Shown one piece after another: positions 22,676 to 34,494 of a stretch of DNA of 64,000 nt. A model generated the notes under the pieces. That model did no database searches, had not been told where the DNA came from, and saw only the letters and a program-made list of their open reading frames with translations. Both the position numbers and the translations under genes were made by a program. The first letter of the stretch is position 1; each line of letters opens with the position of its first letter. Origin of the DNA: Pinus tabuliformis (Eukaryota; Streptophyta; Pinopsida; Pinales; Pinaceae); the NCBI GenBank assembly GCA_031772625.1, contig CM062818.1, forward strand, positions 1,680,508,167-1,680,572,166, in the 5' to 3' direction.

Positions 22676-23120
22676 TTGCTCATGTCATTATCAGTTACCT
22701 CTGAAAGCCATAGCGAGACTAATGGTGAGGGATTGAAATATGAGTGTGTAGTTTGATATTAGTTCATTTTTTTGCAAATTAGATATTAAGTTGCTCATGT
22801 CATTATCAGTTACCTCCGAAAGCCATAGCGAGACTAATGGTGAGGGATTGAAGTATGAGTGTGTAATTTGATATTAGTTTATTTTTCTAAAAATTAGATA
22901 TTTAATTGCTCATGTCATTATCAGTTACCTCCGAAAGCCATAACGAGATTAATGGTGAGGGATTGAAGTATGAGTGTGTAATTTGATATTAGTTTACTTT
23001 TCTGCAAATTAGATATTATATTGCTCAAGTTGTTTATGATTACCTACGAAAGCCATAGCGAGACTAATGGTGAGGGGTCAAAATATGAGTTGATGTAATT
23101 TGATTTTAAGCTTTACTTTT
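22676..23120 (+). repeat. Four tandem 115-base repeats in the element B LTR
   Basis: Units start TTGCTCA at 22676, 22791, 22906 and 23021, exactly 115 bases apart. Each includes GAAAGCCATAGCGAGACTAA or a close variant and GGTGAGGG. The same four-unit array is in the 3' LTR (41098 and 41213 onward), so the expansion came before the insertion. Confidence 0.92.
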
Positions 23121-23542
23121 CTTGCATTTTTTGGTTTCTTTGAGTATAGTTTCTTTTGTATTTAAACAACAACAAGGATGGTTTCATGATCAATAGTTCA
23201 CTGTTTGTTTGATTAGAATAGTGGCACATTTTCATTTTCTTTTAGGAACTAATTTCATCATTGTATGTTTTAAAACCTTTTTGAAAAGTTTGAAGTTTTG
23301 GAAATCATTTTAAAGGACATCATTGCCTTGAACATTTATATCCATACTTGTCTTTTAGAATTTCCATCTCACATTAAGAAATCAACGAAGATAAACCCAA
23401 AAACAAAATAAAAAACCAAAAACAACAAAAAGTAAGAAATAGGTTATCTTGCACATATAGTGCGCCACACTTCAACAGTTTACGACTCCCAGATTGACAA
23501 TTAATATAGCTATTTAAGACACTCTAAATTGACCAAACATTT

Positions 23543-23560
23543 TGGCGCCATTTTCGGGGA
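23543..23560 (+). other. Element B primer binding site
   Basis: TGGCGCCATTTTCGGGGA begins three bases after the LTR end. It resembles the tRNA-Asp site TGGCGCCGTTGCCGGGGA, the type common in Athila elements. Confidence 0.8.
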
Positions 23561-23691
23561 AGTGTAACTAGGTAGCCAATTTCTTAAAAAAAAAAATTCA
23601 AGGAAAGTAAAAATTGATAAATTCTCAAAGTATGCTCTCCTCTTGCACCTAGTGTGATCCGGAAGATCAGAAAGAGAATTATTAGCCCGAA

Positions 23692-25900
23692 TTGAAGATA
23701 AAAAATGGCATGCATAGAGGAAGAGATTCTAGGGGAAGGTTTATAGCTAAGGCCAAGAGTTCGATTTTTACAACTCCATCTACTTCAAGGCATAGACAAG
23801 ATACACCTCCGTCATCTCCAACTCACACTCCCAGCCTTAGGATTCCTAGAATTCAAGGGGCAGCAGCTGAATTAAGAGACTCTCCCACACTATCCATCAA
23901 ATCTGACCTAGGGAAAGAATATTTCTTTACTTCTACAGGGGAACATATTGTAATCAAAGAAGTAGAATCACTTGAAGAAGAAGAGGGAGAAATTCCTCCT
24001 CATTCGCCATTAGTAGAAGAACCAGAGGACTCTGAAATCTCTGAGGAAACTATCATGATAGAGGAAGTAGTAAACGGATTTGGAGGAGGAGGTAGAGGTA
24101 AAGGTAGAGGTAACAATGGGGGAAATAGGGATGGAGATAACTCATTTGGATTTCCTATAGTTGATGAGGAATCTCATACAACAATGAAGAACATCTCACC
24201 ATCTGTCCTCCCAAACTTTTATGTGTTGTGAAGTGAGTATCCTGAAACATTTCTATTTGAGTTTGAAGTCGTGTGCCGAACTTATGACTATATGGAAGAC
24301 TCTCAAAAACTCAAATTGTTTCCTTCAACATTGAAGGGAGCTGCTTTGAAATGGTTCATGAGATTAGTCACTCAATGTATTAGTACTTGGAATGATATTA
24401 AACAAACATTTTTGGAAAGATACCCGAACTATTGCATGGCCACCAACCATAAGGATGAGGTATTCAAAATGGTGCAAAAAGAAGATGAAAACTTGGAGGA
24501 TTTACTTGAAATATTTCAATACAACTTAAAAAGAGAAAAAACGAGTAACTTAGATGAGGAGACCTTGAAAGCCCTTCTATTAAAAGCCATTAGAGATGAA
24601 TGGATAGATATTTTAAACATGATGGGAAAGGGAGATATTTCTCAACTTCCACTTCATGACATAGCAGAACTATGTGTCCATCTCTCAAGGGGAAAATCTA
24701 AAACTGGAAAAGGGCCTAGATATCCTTCTCTCATTAGAGCAAACAAATATGCAACTGGATCAGTAAGTAGGGCTGAGATTGGCAATATGCTTGATGAGTT
24801 CAAAATTGATATTTTTGGGAGCCTTAGTAAACAACTAGACACCCTTAAAATACAAAACAAGCATAAAGCAGAAGCTGAAGCTTTGGCCATCTTTTCTCCA
24901 AAATGTAGGAAGAAACATGCTCTAAGGGAATGCCCCTTGGATGCAAAAGTTGTAGAAACATGTATGATTTGCTCGGAAATCCATGAGACCAAGGATTGCC
25001 CTTCAATTCCTGGGCTCAAAGATGTCTTTCAAGAAGATCCAAATTCAGTAGAGTCTCTTTGTTTTGTTTCAAGGAGACCTTGGCAGGGGCAAAAAAATCA
25101 AGGGTTTAACAACCCCATGAACTTTCAACCCCCACCAAATTGGAATCCTTGGCAACAACCTTGGTCCCAACCTAAAAATCCATATCAATCATGGGTACAA
25201 GGTATGCAAAATGCTTATGGGAGATTTGCTCAATTTTATCAATATCCTCCATCTCTTCAAAATCAACAAGCTCCACAACTTCCAAATCAAAATCCACAAC
25301 TTTCATTGCCATTTCCACAACAACAACCTTCTCAACAGAATCCAAATTCTCAACTCTTGCTTCCATTTAGACAAAAGACAAATCAACTACCATCCCAGCC
25401 ATTGCCAAATCCCAATAATAAAAATCCTCAAAATGCTTACATGGTAGAAGGACAACAATTTCCTACCTACATGATTGTTCCTCTCAATGATGTACAACTC
25501 AGATCTGGTAGAGTTTTAGAAAAGCCTTCTATAGATGCTCAAAAGCAAAGTATCTCTGAGGAAGATTCTCTTGAAGCCAATAAAGGTTCTAAAGCATCTC
25601 TTCAAAACCCAAACACTCAAAAAGAAAAAGAAAAAGATTCAACCTCCACAACTCCTATAGTTGAGCAACATGCATCTTCATCCACAGCTCCTTTCCCTGA
25701 AAGATTACAAATTGACAAAGGGGTGGAAAAAAAATTCTTGTTGCCTAACTATGATTTCCTAGATGAATTAATGAATGTCTGTATCAAGATTCCCTTTCTA
25801 CAAGCGATTAGAGAGATTCTTGTTCTAGCAAAAACAATAAAGGAGTTGAGTCTCAAAATACCAGGAAGGAAACCAAGAGATACAAGAAGAATCCACCTGG
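23692..25900 (+). pseudogene. Element B gag (fossil, nearly open)
   Basis: It starts MKIKNGMHRGRDSRGRFI and runs through an acidic linker and a glycine-rich stretch to an Athila-type capsid region (KLKLFPSTLKGAALKWFMRL, then WNDIKQTFLERYPNY). Two cysteine clusters follow, one of them CMICSEIHETKDC with a CCHC-like arrangement, then a long Asn/Gln/Pro-rich stretch (about 25090-25430). The start was chosen because it is the first ATG after the primer site that opens onto gag-like sequence. Broken, with about two breaks. Confidence 0.85.
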
Positions 25901-26379
25901 TAGGAAAAATTGCAGATATCATGATGGGAAAAATTACCATGCAGAAATATGTAGATCCCGATAGTCCAATTTTCAAGACACATATAAATGGGGTAGAAAT
26001 TCCAAATACTTTGATTGACTTAGGGGCTGCTATCAACATTATGAGTAGACAAACTATGGAACAACTTAAACTTCCTAATCTTTTTTTTACACCTACTTTA
26101 CTAAAACTTGCAAATAGATCAATAATCAAACCAGATGGTATATTAGAAGATATTTCAGTCTCCCTAGATTCTTGGGAATATCCAGTAGATTTCATGATTT
26201 TGACTCCTAAGAGTAATTTAGGAGGGCACCCACTCATCTTAGGAAGACCTTGGCTAGCCACAATTGATGCTTTCATTAGTTGTAGATCTGGAGATATGTA
26301 CATTTCTGATGGTAATTCGACAAAGAAGTTCAATTTGTATCCTCCAGCAAAAGCAATTACAGAAGTAGGAGATAATTAA
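25901..26379 (+). pseudogene. Element B aspartic protease (fossil)
   Basis: A retropepsin recognised by INGVEIPNTLIDLGAAINIM. The DLGA form of the active-site triad is usual in Athila elements. The end block GGHPLILGRPWLATIDAFIS is also present. It lies at the C-terminus of the gag tract and would mature the polyprotein. Confidence 0.85.
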
Positions 26380-26541
26380 TGGGTCGATGATGAGGAAACT
26401 ATACAACCTGTCTTTACCATTTCTGAAATCAGTGAAGATAGTCAAATTCTGAACACATTAGAAAACTTTGAAACATCTTCAAAATATGACCACACACAAT
26501 TTCAGTTAGATTCCGACATTGAGTATTTATCATCAAGACAA

Positions 26542-27970
26542 ATGTCTCTTTACTCTATGGAAGAGTTCAGTAGTTCCGCCATTGAGATTTTTCCAGGTAA
26601 AACATTGAATATCAATAAAAATTTGGAAAAGTCACAACAGGAAGAGCTAACCAAAATCTTGCAAAAACATTCTACTGCATTTGCATGGGAGTATACTGAT
26701 ATGAAAGGTATTGATCCTAAGACTTGCATTCATCACATCTACATCGAGGAAAACAGTAGACCAATCAGACAACCTCAGAGAAGGATGAATCCAAACCTTA
26801 GGGAGATAGTGAAAGAAGAGCTCCAAAAACTACTCAATGTAAACTTCATTTATCCAATTTCAGATAGCCGATGGGTTTCTCCTTTGGTTATGAAGCAACT
26901 TTGAAGGATCACTTTCCTTTTCCCTTTATCGATCAGGTATTAGATACATTAGCAGGAAAAAAGTACTTTTCATTTTTGAATGGCTTTAGTGGCTATAATC
27001 AAATTCAGTTAGCACCTGAAGATCAAGATAAGACCACATTTACCTGTCCATGGGGAACTTTTGCTTACCGAGTGCTTCCTTTTGGATTATGTAATGCACC
27101 TGCAACATTCCAAAGACAAGTACTAGGAATCTTTTCTGATCTGATCCATGATTGTGTAGAGGTTTATATGGATGATTTTACAATTTATGGTGACTCATTT
27201 GAAGAGACATTAAAGAATTTGGAAAAAGTCCTTATAAGATGTAAAGAAACAAACATTTCATTAAGTCATGAAAAATGCTTTATGATGTTTACTGAAGATA
27301 TTGTTTTGAGACATCACAATTCAGGGGATGGGATTAAAGTTGATAGATCAAAAGTTGAAGTCATCTCCAAGTTGCCTATTCCAAATTGTCAAAAATATGT
27401 TAGAAGTTTTCTGGGATTTACCGGGTACTATAGAAGATTTATAGATAAATTCACTAAAATAGCATCTCCACTCTTCAAATTTCTTACAAAAGACTGTGAA
27501 TTCAAATGGGATCCTGATTGTCAATCAACATTTGAAGCTTTGAAGACAAGAATATCTGAAGCACCCATCTTGAGAGGGCCAAATTGGAAACTTCCTTTCC
27601 ATATTTCTACAGATGCTTCAGATACAGCTCTAGGGGCTGTGTTGGGTCAAAAGGATTTAGTTCCTTATGCCATTTACTATACCAGTAAAAATTTAACTCC
27701 CACTGAGTTGAACTATACTGTGACTGAAAAAGAGTTCTTAGTTGTTGTTCATGCAATCAATAAGTTTAGACATTATATAACAGAGTATGAAACTTTTATC
27801 CATACTGATCATTCTGCGATTAGATATTTAATGAACAAACCTGTTACTAATGGTAGAGTTACAAGATGGCTCTTACTTTTACAGGAATTCAATATCACTG
27901 TGTTGTATAGACCAAGGAAACAGAATACGGTAGCTGATTTCTTGTCTAGGATTCAGAATACTAAAGAAGA
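26542..27970 (+). pseudogene. Element B reverse transcriptase and RNase H (fossil, nearly open)
   Basis: It begins with the RT entry region (HSTAFAWEYTDMKGIDPKTC, RRMNPNLREIVKEELQKLL). It continues with GTFAYRVLPFGLCNAPATFQ, the catalytic VYMDDFTIYG near 27160-27190, and FLGFTGYYRRFIDKFTKIAS. The Gypsy RNase H follows (STDASDTALGAVLGQ, EKEFLVVVHAINKFRHYI, then HTDHSAIRYLMNK). All expected blocks are present in Athila-like form. Confidence 0.92.
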
Positions 27971-28199
27971 TTCTCCTGTAGAGGACAAGTTTCCTGATGA
28001 ATATTTATTTGCAGTAACTACTAAGACCCCTTGGTATGAAGATATTGCTAACTATTTGGCTACAGGGAAACTACCTCCACATCTATTTCCTAGTGAAAGA
28101 AGAAAGATTATTCAGGAGAGTTCAAAATATTCATGGATTTCTAACGAATTGTTTAAAACAATGCTAGATCTTGTGATCAGAAGGTGTGTTAGGGAAGAT

Positions 28200-29363
28200 G
28201 AAATGCCTGACATCCTCAAGGCATGTCATGATGAACCATGCGGTAGACACTTTGCTGACAAAAGGACGGCCTATAAAATCCTTTCTTTAGGATATCATTG
28301 GCCTTCCCTCTTCAAAGATACAAAAGAATATGTCAAAAGTTGTGACAACTGCCAAATAGTAGGGAAACCGACCCTTTCAAATGAAATTCCATTGCAACTG
28401 CAGGTACTCATCGAACCCTTTGAAAAATGGGCTTTAGATTTCATTGGACCTATTAATCCACCATCTAAACAAAATAAGTATATATTGGTATGTACTGATT
28501 ATGTCACTAAATGGGTAGAAGCCAAAGCATTACTTTCTGCTATTGAAAATTCAGTTGTTAGTTTTCTTTATGAGGATATTTTTACTCGCTTTGGTGTTCC
28601 AAGAGAAATTGTGACAGATCAGGGAAGTCAATTCACATCCAACATGGTGGAGAAGCTGATGGAAGAATACAAATTCAAGCATAGAAAATCTACTCCTTAC
28701 CATCCGCAAGCAAATGGCCAAGTGGAGTCTACAAACAAAGTTATTGAAGGCATGATCACCAAAACTATTCATCTACACAGAAGAGATTGGGCAGAAAGAC
28801 TTTCTGAAGCCTTATGGGCCTACATAACTACATGGAGGAATACAACAAGACATTCTCCCTATGAACTTGTTTATGGGAAAGAAGTCCTACTCCCCATTGA
28901 GTTCCAAGTCAAAACTTTCAAGATGGCAGTTCAGTTGGGGATGGATCTATCAGAAGCCCAAAGGCACAGAATGGAGCAGTTGAATGAGCTAGATGAGATC
29001 AGACAAGAAGCAATCCTAAGAACTGATCTAGTTCAGTATCAAAGAGCTAAGTGGCATGACAAATACATCAAAGAGAAAAATTTTCAAGAGGGAGATTGGA
29101 CATTACTATTTGATTCCAAGTTTAAAGACTTCAAAGGTAAATTTCAGACTCATTGGCTTGGGCCATATGAGATTGATAAAGTCTTTAGAAATGGAGCGGT
29201 AAGAATCAAAACCATTGATGAATTTCAAACTCCTCTTATTGTAAATGGCCACAGATTAAAGGTCTATCATAAGCCACTCTCAAAAGAGGAATTTGTCAAA
29301 ATGTTTCAATATAGTTCTGCAATAAGGCTGGTGAAGAAGAATCCTTCTTCTCCACCAGCCTAA
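28200..29363 (+). pseudogene. Element B integrase (fossil, long open tract)
   Basis: The HHCC zinc region is CHDEPCGRHFADKRTAYKIL with SCDNCQ. The core shows WALDFIGPI (first Asp), VTDQGSQFTS (second Asp) and YHPQANGQVESTNKVIEG (Glu). The GPY-like C-terminal part includes QTHWLGPYEIDKVF. This makes it a full-length Ty3/Gypsy integrase with all catalytic blocks. It ends with a stop near 29363, and the third coding region starts about 1.1 kb later. Confidence 0.92.
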
Positions 29364-30430
29364 CCTTTGTTCCTTTTTATTTAAAAATAAATAAATAAAT
29401 AAATAAATTGTATAAGCCTGAAAACCAATCACTGATTGGTAGTCTTATATAGAAAATATAGAGTGAAAATCAAGAACACATGACACCCTATATTTTCCAA
29501 AAAAAAAAAATCTCTCTCTCATTTCACAGTTTTGTAACACTCCACTCCATTTCATCCCACTTCATTCCACTCTACTCCATTTCCCTCCACTTCATTTCAT
29601 TCCACCAATAAAAGTTTTTTTCATGACCATTTTCATTTAGCCAGTTATCATTTATCCATATTCATTCATTCAAATGGTTGTTGTGTCAGTTTCCGCAGCT
29701 AGAAGCAGTTTCCGCAGCCAGAAGCAGTTTCCGCAGCCACCACTCTGTTTTTCAAAAAAAAAAAATTGACAGTCAAGATGTTAGTTACAAAATTCAAATG
29801 CAGGTATGACCGAGGACATATTATGAAGACATGGAGCATCTAAAGGCATCAATAAGGAGCAGTTGATCAAGGGTTAATAGACAACAAATGAAAAAAATTC
29901 CAAGGTATGAGTAGAAATTTATTTCAAATAGCAATCAAAACACATTTTTGCATAGTTATTAAACCATGAGCTCCACTATATGCAATGATTGCCGTGATAG
30001 CCTCCATAACCATTCCACGACATTCCTCCATGAACCATGCATTTATTTTCAAAACGGTCTTATGATTATCTTTCGGATTTAATTTGTGTTGGCTGCATTT
30101 TAACACTCCACCTGTAATCATGAGGACGTGGTCGATTTGACTACGGCTCTTCTCAGCTGCACAAAATCCGCAGCCGTTTCATAAACGTGTTTGTATCTAC
30201 TCTGCAGCCACCCAATTTAAAATCATGCCGGATGCACTTTACTCCCCCTACTGTTCTATTGACATCACAACTGTGTTTCCACCTTGTTCACATAAGCCTT
30301 CACCCCATTTCACGAATTCACTTCCGCTGTCTGTCCTCTGTTGTCCGCTTACAGTCACTGGTTTTCTCTATAAACTTTGTTCACTCCCATAGCCCAGCCG
30401 TCTCACTTCCACTAAATCCTCCTCACGCAG
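29364..30430 (+). other. Element B spacer between pol and the third coding region
   Basis: Non-coding as far as I can see. It contains an (AAAT)n run near 29384-29407, a degenerate CCACTCCATTTCAT-like repeat at 29536-29610, a 19-base tandem repeat at 29687-29738 and further TCCGCAGCC words near 30170. Long spacers here are known in Athila elements. Confidence 0.6.
29687..29738 (+). repeat. 19-base tandem repeat with a TTTCCGCAGCC core
   Basis: Two perfect 19-base units (29701-29719 and 29720-29738, beginning AGAAGCAGTTTCCGCAGCC) follow a partial unit. The same core recurs in the B LTR (near 40165). Confidence 0.85.
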
Positions 30431-32110
30431 ATGAGTTTTAAGAACAAAAGGAAAGATGGGTCGGTTGTTGAGGGTAGAACCGGAAGGGCCCAAGTTTTTG
30501 GAAGGATACCTGCAAGTGAAAGACATACTCAAGAAGGCAAAATGGCTACGGTTTATTCAAAAGTTCAAAGGCCACAACAAGGAGATTACAAAGGCTTTTG
30601 CGAGGTCTTTTAACGGCCAGGAGGTGGAAATTGGGGACCTTAAGTTTACAATCACCGAGGCATCCATAACATCTGCTACAGAACTTCCCCAGGAAGGTGA
30701 ACGCTGGTTCAAGAACAAGAGCTTTGATAAGAATGCTTGGAGGGTCATACTACGCAACCCAGGTATGGACGTAACTATATTCAAACGAGGAATTCCTATC
30801 CATGCTTTAAAAGAAGAGTGGGCCAGCTTATTGTTAATTATTCAAAAGTTCATTACTTGTGAAGGCCATTTTGGGGCAATGTATATGTATCATACCCGGT
30901 TGTTGACGAACTTTTTAGAAAACCAAACCCTCAATCTGCCCTAATTTTTATTGCTGAGCTTGAAAAATATGTGCACAACAGTCCAAAAGAATATAGAAGA
31001 CATAGAACCCCATTTGTATCATCATGGGCTTGTGAGAATTCTAATTGAAGACCAATTGAAGAAAAATAGGGACACCTGGGAATGCTTTTTGGTGAGAAAC
31101 TACTTTCAAAAGCCACCTGAGGTACCTGAAAGCAGTACAACAAGAAGGAGTAGGAGGAAGGAGAAAAGTGTAATAATTCAAGACCCTCCTATTAGCAAAA
31201 CCAAAGAAGTTAATCAAGAAGAGAGGCTGGAAAGAACCAAGGATAGAAACTAAGGAAAATCAAAAGGGAAACGAAATATAGAAGCTATATATCAAACTTC
31301 AGAGCCTTCTCAGAAAGAAGACCACCAAACACTGTCCGAAAGGTTAGCTTATCTTAGAGAACAAGCGACTGCAGCCAAGAAGAAACGAAAGGAAAAGCAG
31401 AGTATGGAGGAAGATACTAGTCCACAACATGTGAGAAGAAGCCTTAGGATTAAAGGGAAATTAAAGACAGTAAAATCCAAAGAGCCCCACTTTATTGATT
31501 TGGGGGGGGGGGAACCCCAAAAAAGCCTCCAGCAACCTCTCCTCACCATAGCCCACACCATACTTCCATTTCACAACCAGATGTTGACGTGAGTCCCTCT
31601 TGGCCAGAGTTAGAAATCAGTCCTTCTCAATAGGATTTTGGGGTTAGCCCAAGGAAAACACCCGAGGTAGACCCAAATCAGCAGGAGATGTATGATTATA
31701 TAGAATCCTTAGAGAAGATAGTTGTAGGTCCAAGCATGTCATTCACTCAGCCTCACACAGCACAAGAAGCTCTAGTCCAATCGTTGAAACAAGAAGTATT
31801 TGAATTGGAGGTTTTAAATAGACATTAAAAATGAAAATGAAGCATTAAAGGAGCAAAGTAGATTGGACAAGATCATTCATGACAACACTATGTTACATCT
31901 GAGACTGTGGCAGAAAGAGAACAAGAAATTGAAGAAGAAATGCAAGAGGTTGAATACAACACTTATCAACCTCAAATTCAGATGCTTGATGAGGAAGCCC
32001 AGGATGGTAGTAGTACCAAGGAAGAGAAGAAGAGGGTTGGATGACTGGCAGAAGCTTCAGAGCACATGGAATAAAGGGAGGATGATCAAAATTTTGGTTG
32101 CATGGAGACA
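30431..32110 (+). pseudogene. Element B third coding region, function unknown (fossil)
   Basis: Coding-like sequence between the spacer and the 3' LTR. Its first part, about 160 residues from 30456, has LLRVEPEGPKFLEGYLQVKD and a hydrophobic block KEEWASLLLIIQKFITCEGH. Later parts are highly charged (RRSRRKEKSVII) and near 31860 become lysine/leucine-rich with coiled-coil character (LWQKENKKLKKKCKRL). Athila elements carry an 'env-like' frame at this place. I see no signal peptide, no clear membrane anchor and no envelope motif, so I do not call it envelope. Several breaks. Confidence 0.6.
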
Positions 32111-32120
32111 TGCAACACCT

Positions 32121-32134
32121 TCACAGTGGGGGTA
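32121..32134 (+). other. Element B polypurine tract
   Basis: The purine-rich sequence CAGTGGGGGTA lies directly before the TG of the 3' LTR, as expected for the plus-strand primer. Confidence 0.7.
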
Positions 32135-32308
32135 TGTTGAGCCCCAAACTTGCATCTTTCCTTTACACCTTTCTAGACTTTTTCCATTTACCTGAACCTC
32201 TTAAGCTGTCAACATCATTGCATATTGAGTTTAAAAGAGCACATAAAGTGGTTTCCTAACTATGTTTTGTGTCTGCTGTTTGAATTAGATTTTTTCTCAT
32301 TGAGCTGC
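32135..32308 (+). repeat. Element B 3' LTR, first part (interrupted by C)
   Basis: Matches the first 170 or so bases of the 5' LTR. It stops at GCTGC (32304-32308), the left target duplication of element C. It resumes at 40159. Confidence 0.92.
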
Positions 32309-33327
32309 TGTTACCGGGAAAAGTGTCTATTTAGAACTACTCTATCCCACTAAGGTGTGACAATTGCCTTAGAAACAAACAGAGAAAACTACTTTTGTAT
32401 CTTATTTATGAACTATAAATACCTGTGTCTTGTGCTAGTCTTTTGATCCAATCTCTCTCCTCTTTTAAAACTTCCAGCTACCTACTCCCTTACTTGCCCA
32501 ACTTCACCAAGTACCTGTAAGATCACAGAAGAAGGAAATTATACAAAGGCATGGATTTATATTCATAAATAACTTAGGATCAGATTTAAGTTAACCATAC
32601 AAATGTAATAAGCATTAATGATACAAAAGCATGGAGAAGAAATTCAAATAGTTTTTATTGATATACAAGAAGATCTAGGAGGAGTTACAACCGATGATTC
32701 CTGACCCAGCATCAACCTCCCAGCAAAGAAGCCCCTCTTCACCTCCAACAAAGCATAAATCACCCAATACTCTGATCTCTGTCTCAAAACCAACAACAAT
32801 TCCTTACAATGTGCAAAATTCCAGCCTCTGGATCACTGGGATGAGGGATCCATATATAGATGTATGCAAGGAGGATGAGTCAGCTTGTGATTTGATTAGT
32901 GGCTTCTCTCTGCCAGTTCTTGCTTCCACTTGGAGACTGAAGGCCTCTTACTCATCCTTGGTCGAACTCAGTGAGGCAAGTGTCATGGGAGAAGATTCTG
33001 GAAGCTTCCATTTTCTCTCCACCTCGTGGAATGACACTGCCATTTGTCATTTCCCACTCAACGCACCCTGGTAGTGCATTTAGGTGCGTTGCAACACACC
33101 TAGCCAATGGATTTAGGTGCTATGCAACACACTTGGCTAGTGGAGCAGCTGAAATGACTCTGTTTTGACTTATTCTGAGCAGTTTCTGGTGGAGAGTTTC
33201 TGGGAGAAGCTGTAATTTGTTGACCTTGTTCCTTTAGGGGTTGGAAAAACACTTTTAGGGACTTAGGAGCCCTTGGTTTATGGAAATTTCATGCTTGGAG
33301 CTGCAAGGCACAAAAATATCTATAATA
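32309..33327 (-). repeat. Element C 3' LTR (left)
   Basis: It starts TGTTACCGGG and matches 39114-40153 throughout. A reverse-strand TATATATG (near 32851-32858) is a candidate TATA box. A 33-base unit beginning ATTTAGGTGC is repeated in tandem at 33078-33110 and 33111-33143, and also in the other LTR. Confidence 0.92.
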
Positions 33328-33345
33328 GTTGCCCCCTAAAGTATG
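33328..33345 (-). other. Element C polypurine tract (candidate)
   Basis: The reverse strand reads TTTAGGGGGCAAC next to the LTR, in the correct place for the plus-strand primer. Less purine-pure than the other tracts here. Confidence 0.5.
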
Positions 33346-33599
33346 AGGCCGTTTATCTGGTGAAATGCTTTATTATGAGGATCCGAAGTTCTTTCAATGC
33401 TAGGAGGAGACCTGTAATAAGATACAATACAATACATTATCTTCATACTGCTTTCATGATCTAGCTGAGGCGGGCATTCCTATGCTCAGCTTTATAAATT
33501 GATTTTCATGTACATAGGACAGACAATCGTCTGATGGTAGACTGATGATTCTGATAGAGCCATCATCCTTTTGGTAGGATGATTATTTGTGCTGCAATG

Positions 33600-34494
33600 C
33601 TGTACATTTCAATGTATTTATTTTCTTGAATATATATCGCAGCCCGGATGGATGAAACTAGATCCGTGGTCTTCAATCTCGTCCGATCTTCACTCGAAGT
33701 ACAAGTCGATCCATGTGAGAAATGTTTTGAAGTCGAACATGGAAATACATCGCTTGATTACCAGTCAATGATGTAAACTATTAACAAGCGCGAGAGGAGC
33801 CACCGATAATGATAATGATCCTCAAGGTACTGCAGTACAATTCACGTGGTGTGAATAAAGGACTTGTCGTCGAACACCACGCAAAATCTTTCGGTCGAAG
33901 GTCATTGATGTAAACCTATCGCCGGAAGTGAGAAACTCGCCATTGAGGCATGCAAGCTTCAAAGTACTGAATGGGGTGTTCCTAGACCAACTTCTTGGAT
34001 AATGATTTGATGTCGACAAGAAGTGATCCGTCACAGGAGGGCCTTAATGAATCCCACATCAATGACACAGAACGGAGCAAATGATTTTGATGGAGGTGAA
34101 AAATATCTGATGATATATGGTTCAGAGTGGCGGTCATGAAAGAACGGAGCATAATGTATGGTAGTGGGCGGGACATACGTGGCCTTTCTAGATGACTTCT
34201 CTTGAACATATCGACGACACTGATGTGATGGATTGGTAGCATTAACCCCAAATGTGGATGGTATGGCGTGACCATGGCGATGTGACCGATGAATGAAACA
34301 ACCCAACCCGACTCGGGCATGGAGCGGAAGTGTCATGTTCAAGAGCGACTTGCTACCAATAAAGATTCTTTGAGTTTTCTTCCCAATTTTTCCCCAGTCA
34401 TTGCTGACCAGTACCTCTTTATTTTTTTCAAGCTTGAGGAGGATAACATATGCTTGTTCTATAATTTGCCCTTCGGGCAAACCCATCACTATGT
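33600..34494 (-). pseudogene. Element C tail, possible remains of a downstream coding region
   Basis: Several overlapping reverse-strand stretches carry protein-like sequence, for example LHARVGLGCFIHRSHRHGHA and a YIIRYFSPPSKSF piece. A GLG-containing start with downstream aromatic residues recalls the region that follows the protease in some Tat/Ogre-type elements, but the match is weak. No RT motif is present. Decayed. Confidence 0.35.

Larger units (their letters stand above)
21544..23539 (+). repeat. Element B 5' LTR
   Basis: A 1996-base LTR, TGTTGAG...CCAAACA, immediately followed by the primer site. Its match is 32135-32308 plus 40159-41962. It contains a TATA box and, downstream of it, four tandem 115-base repeats. 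Confidence 0.92.

Noticed and set aside
22676-23120. CRISPR-like or gene-coding repeat
   Set aside because: The 115-base units are full-length tandem copies within an LTR, without spacers or an open frame across units.
30456-30944. Host gene captured by element B
   Set aside because: It sits where Athila elements normally carry a third frame and has no intron or host domain that I recognise, so capture is not supported.
31502-31512. Run of eleven G as a functional element
   Set aside because: A single homopolymer in decayed sequence; could be slippage or a sequencing error.
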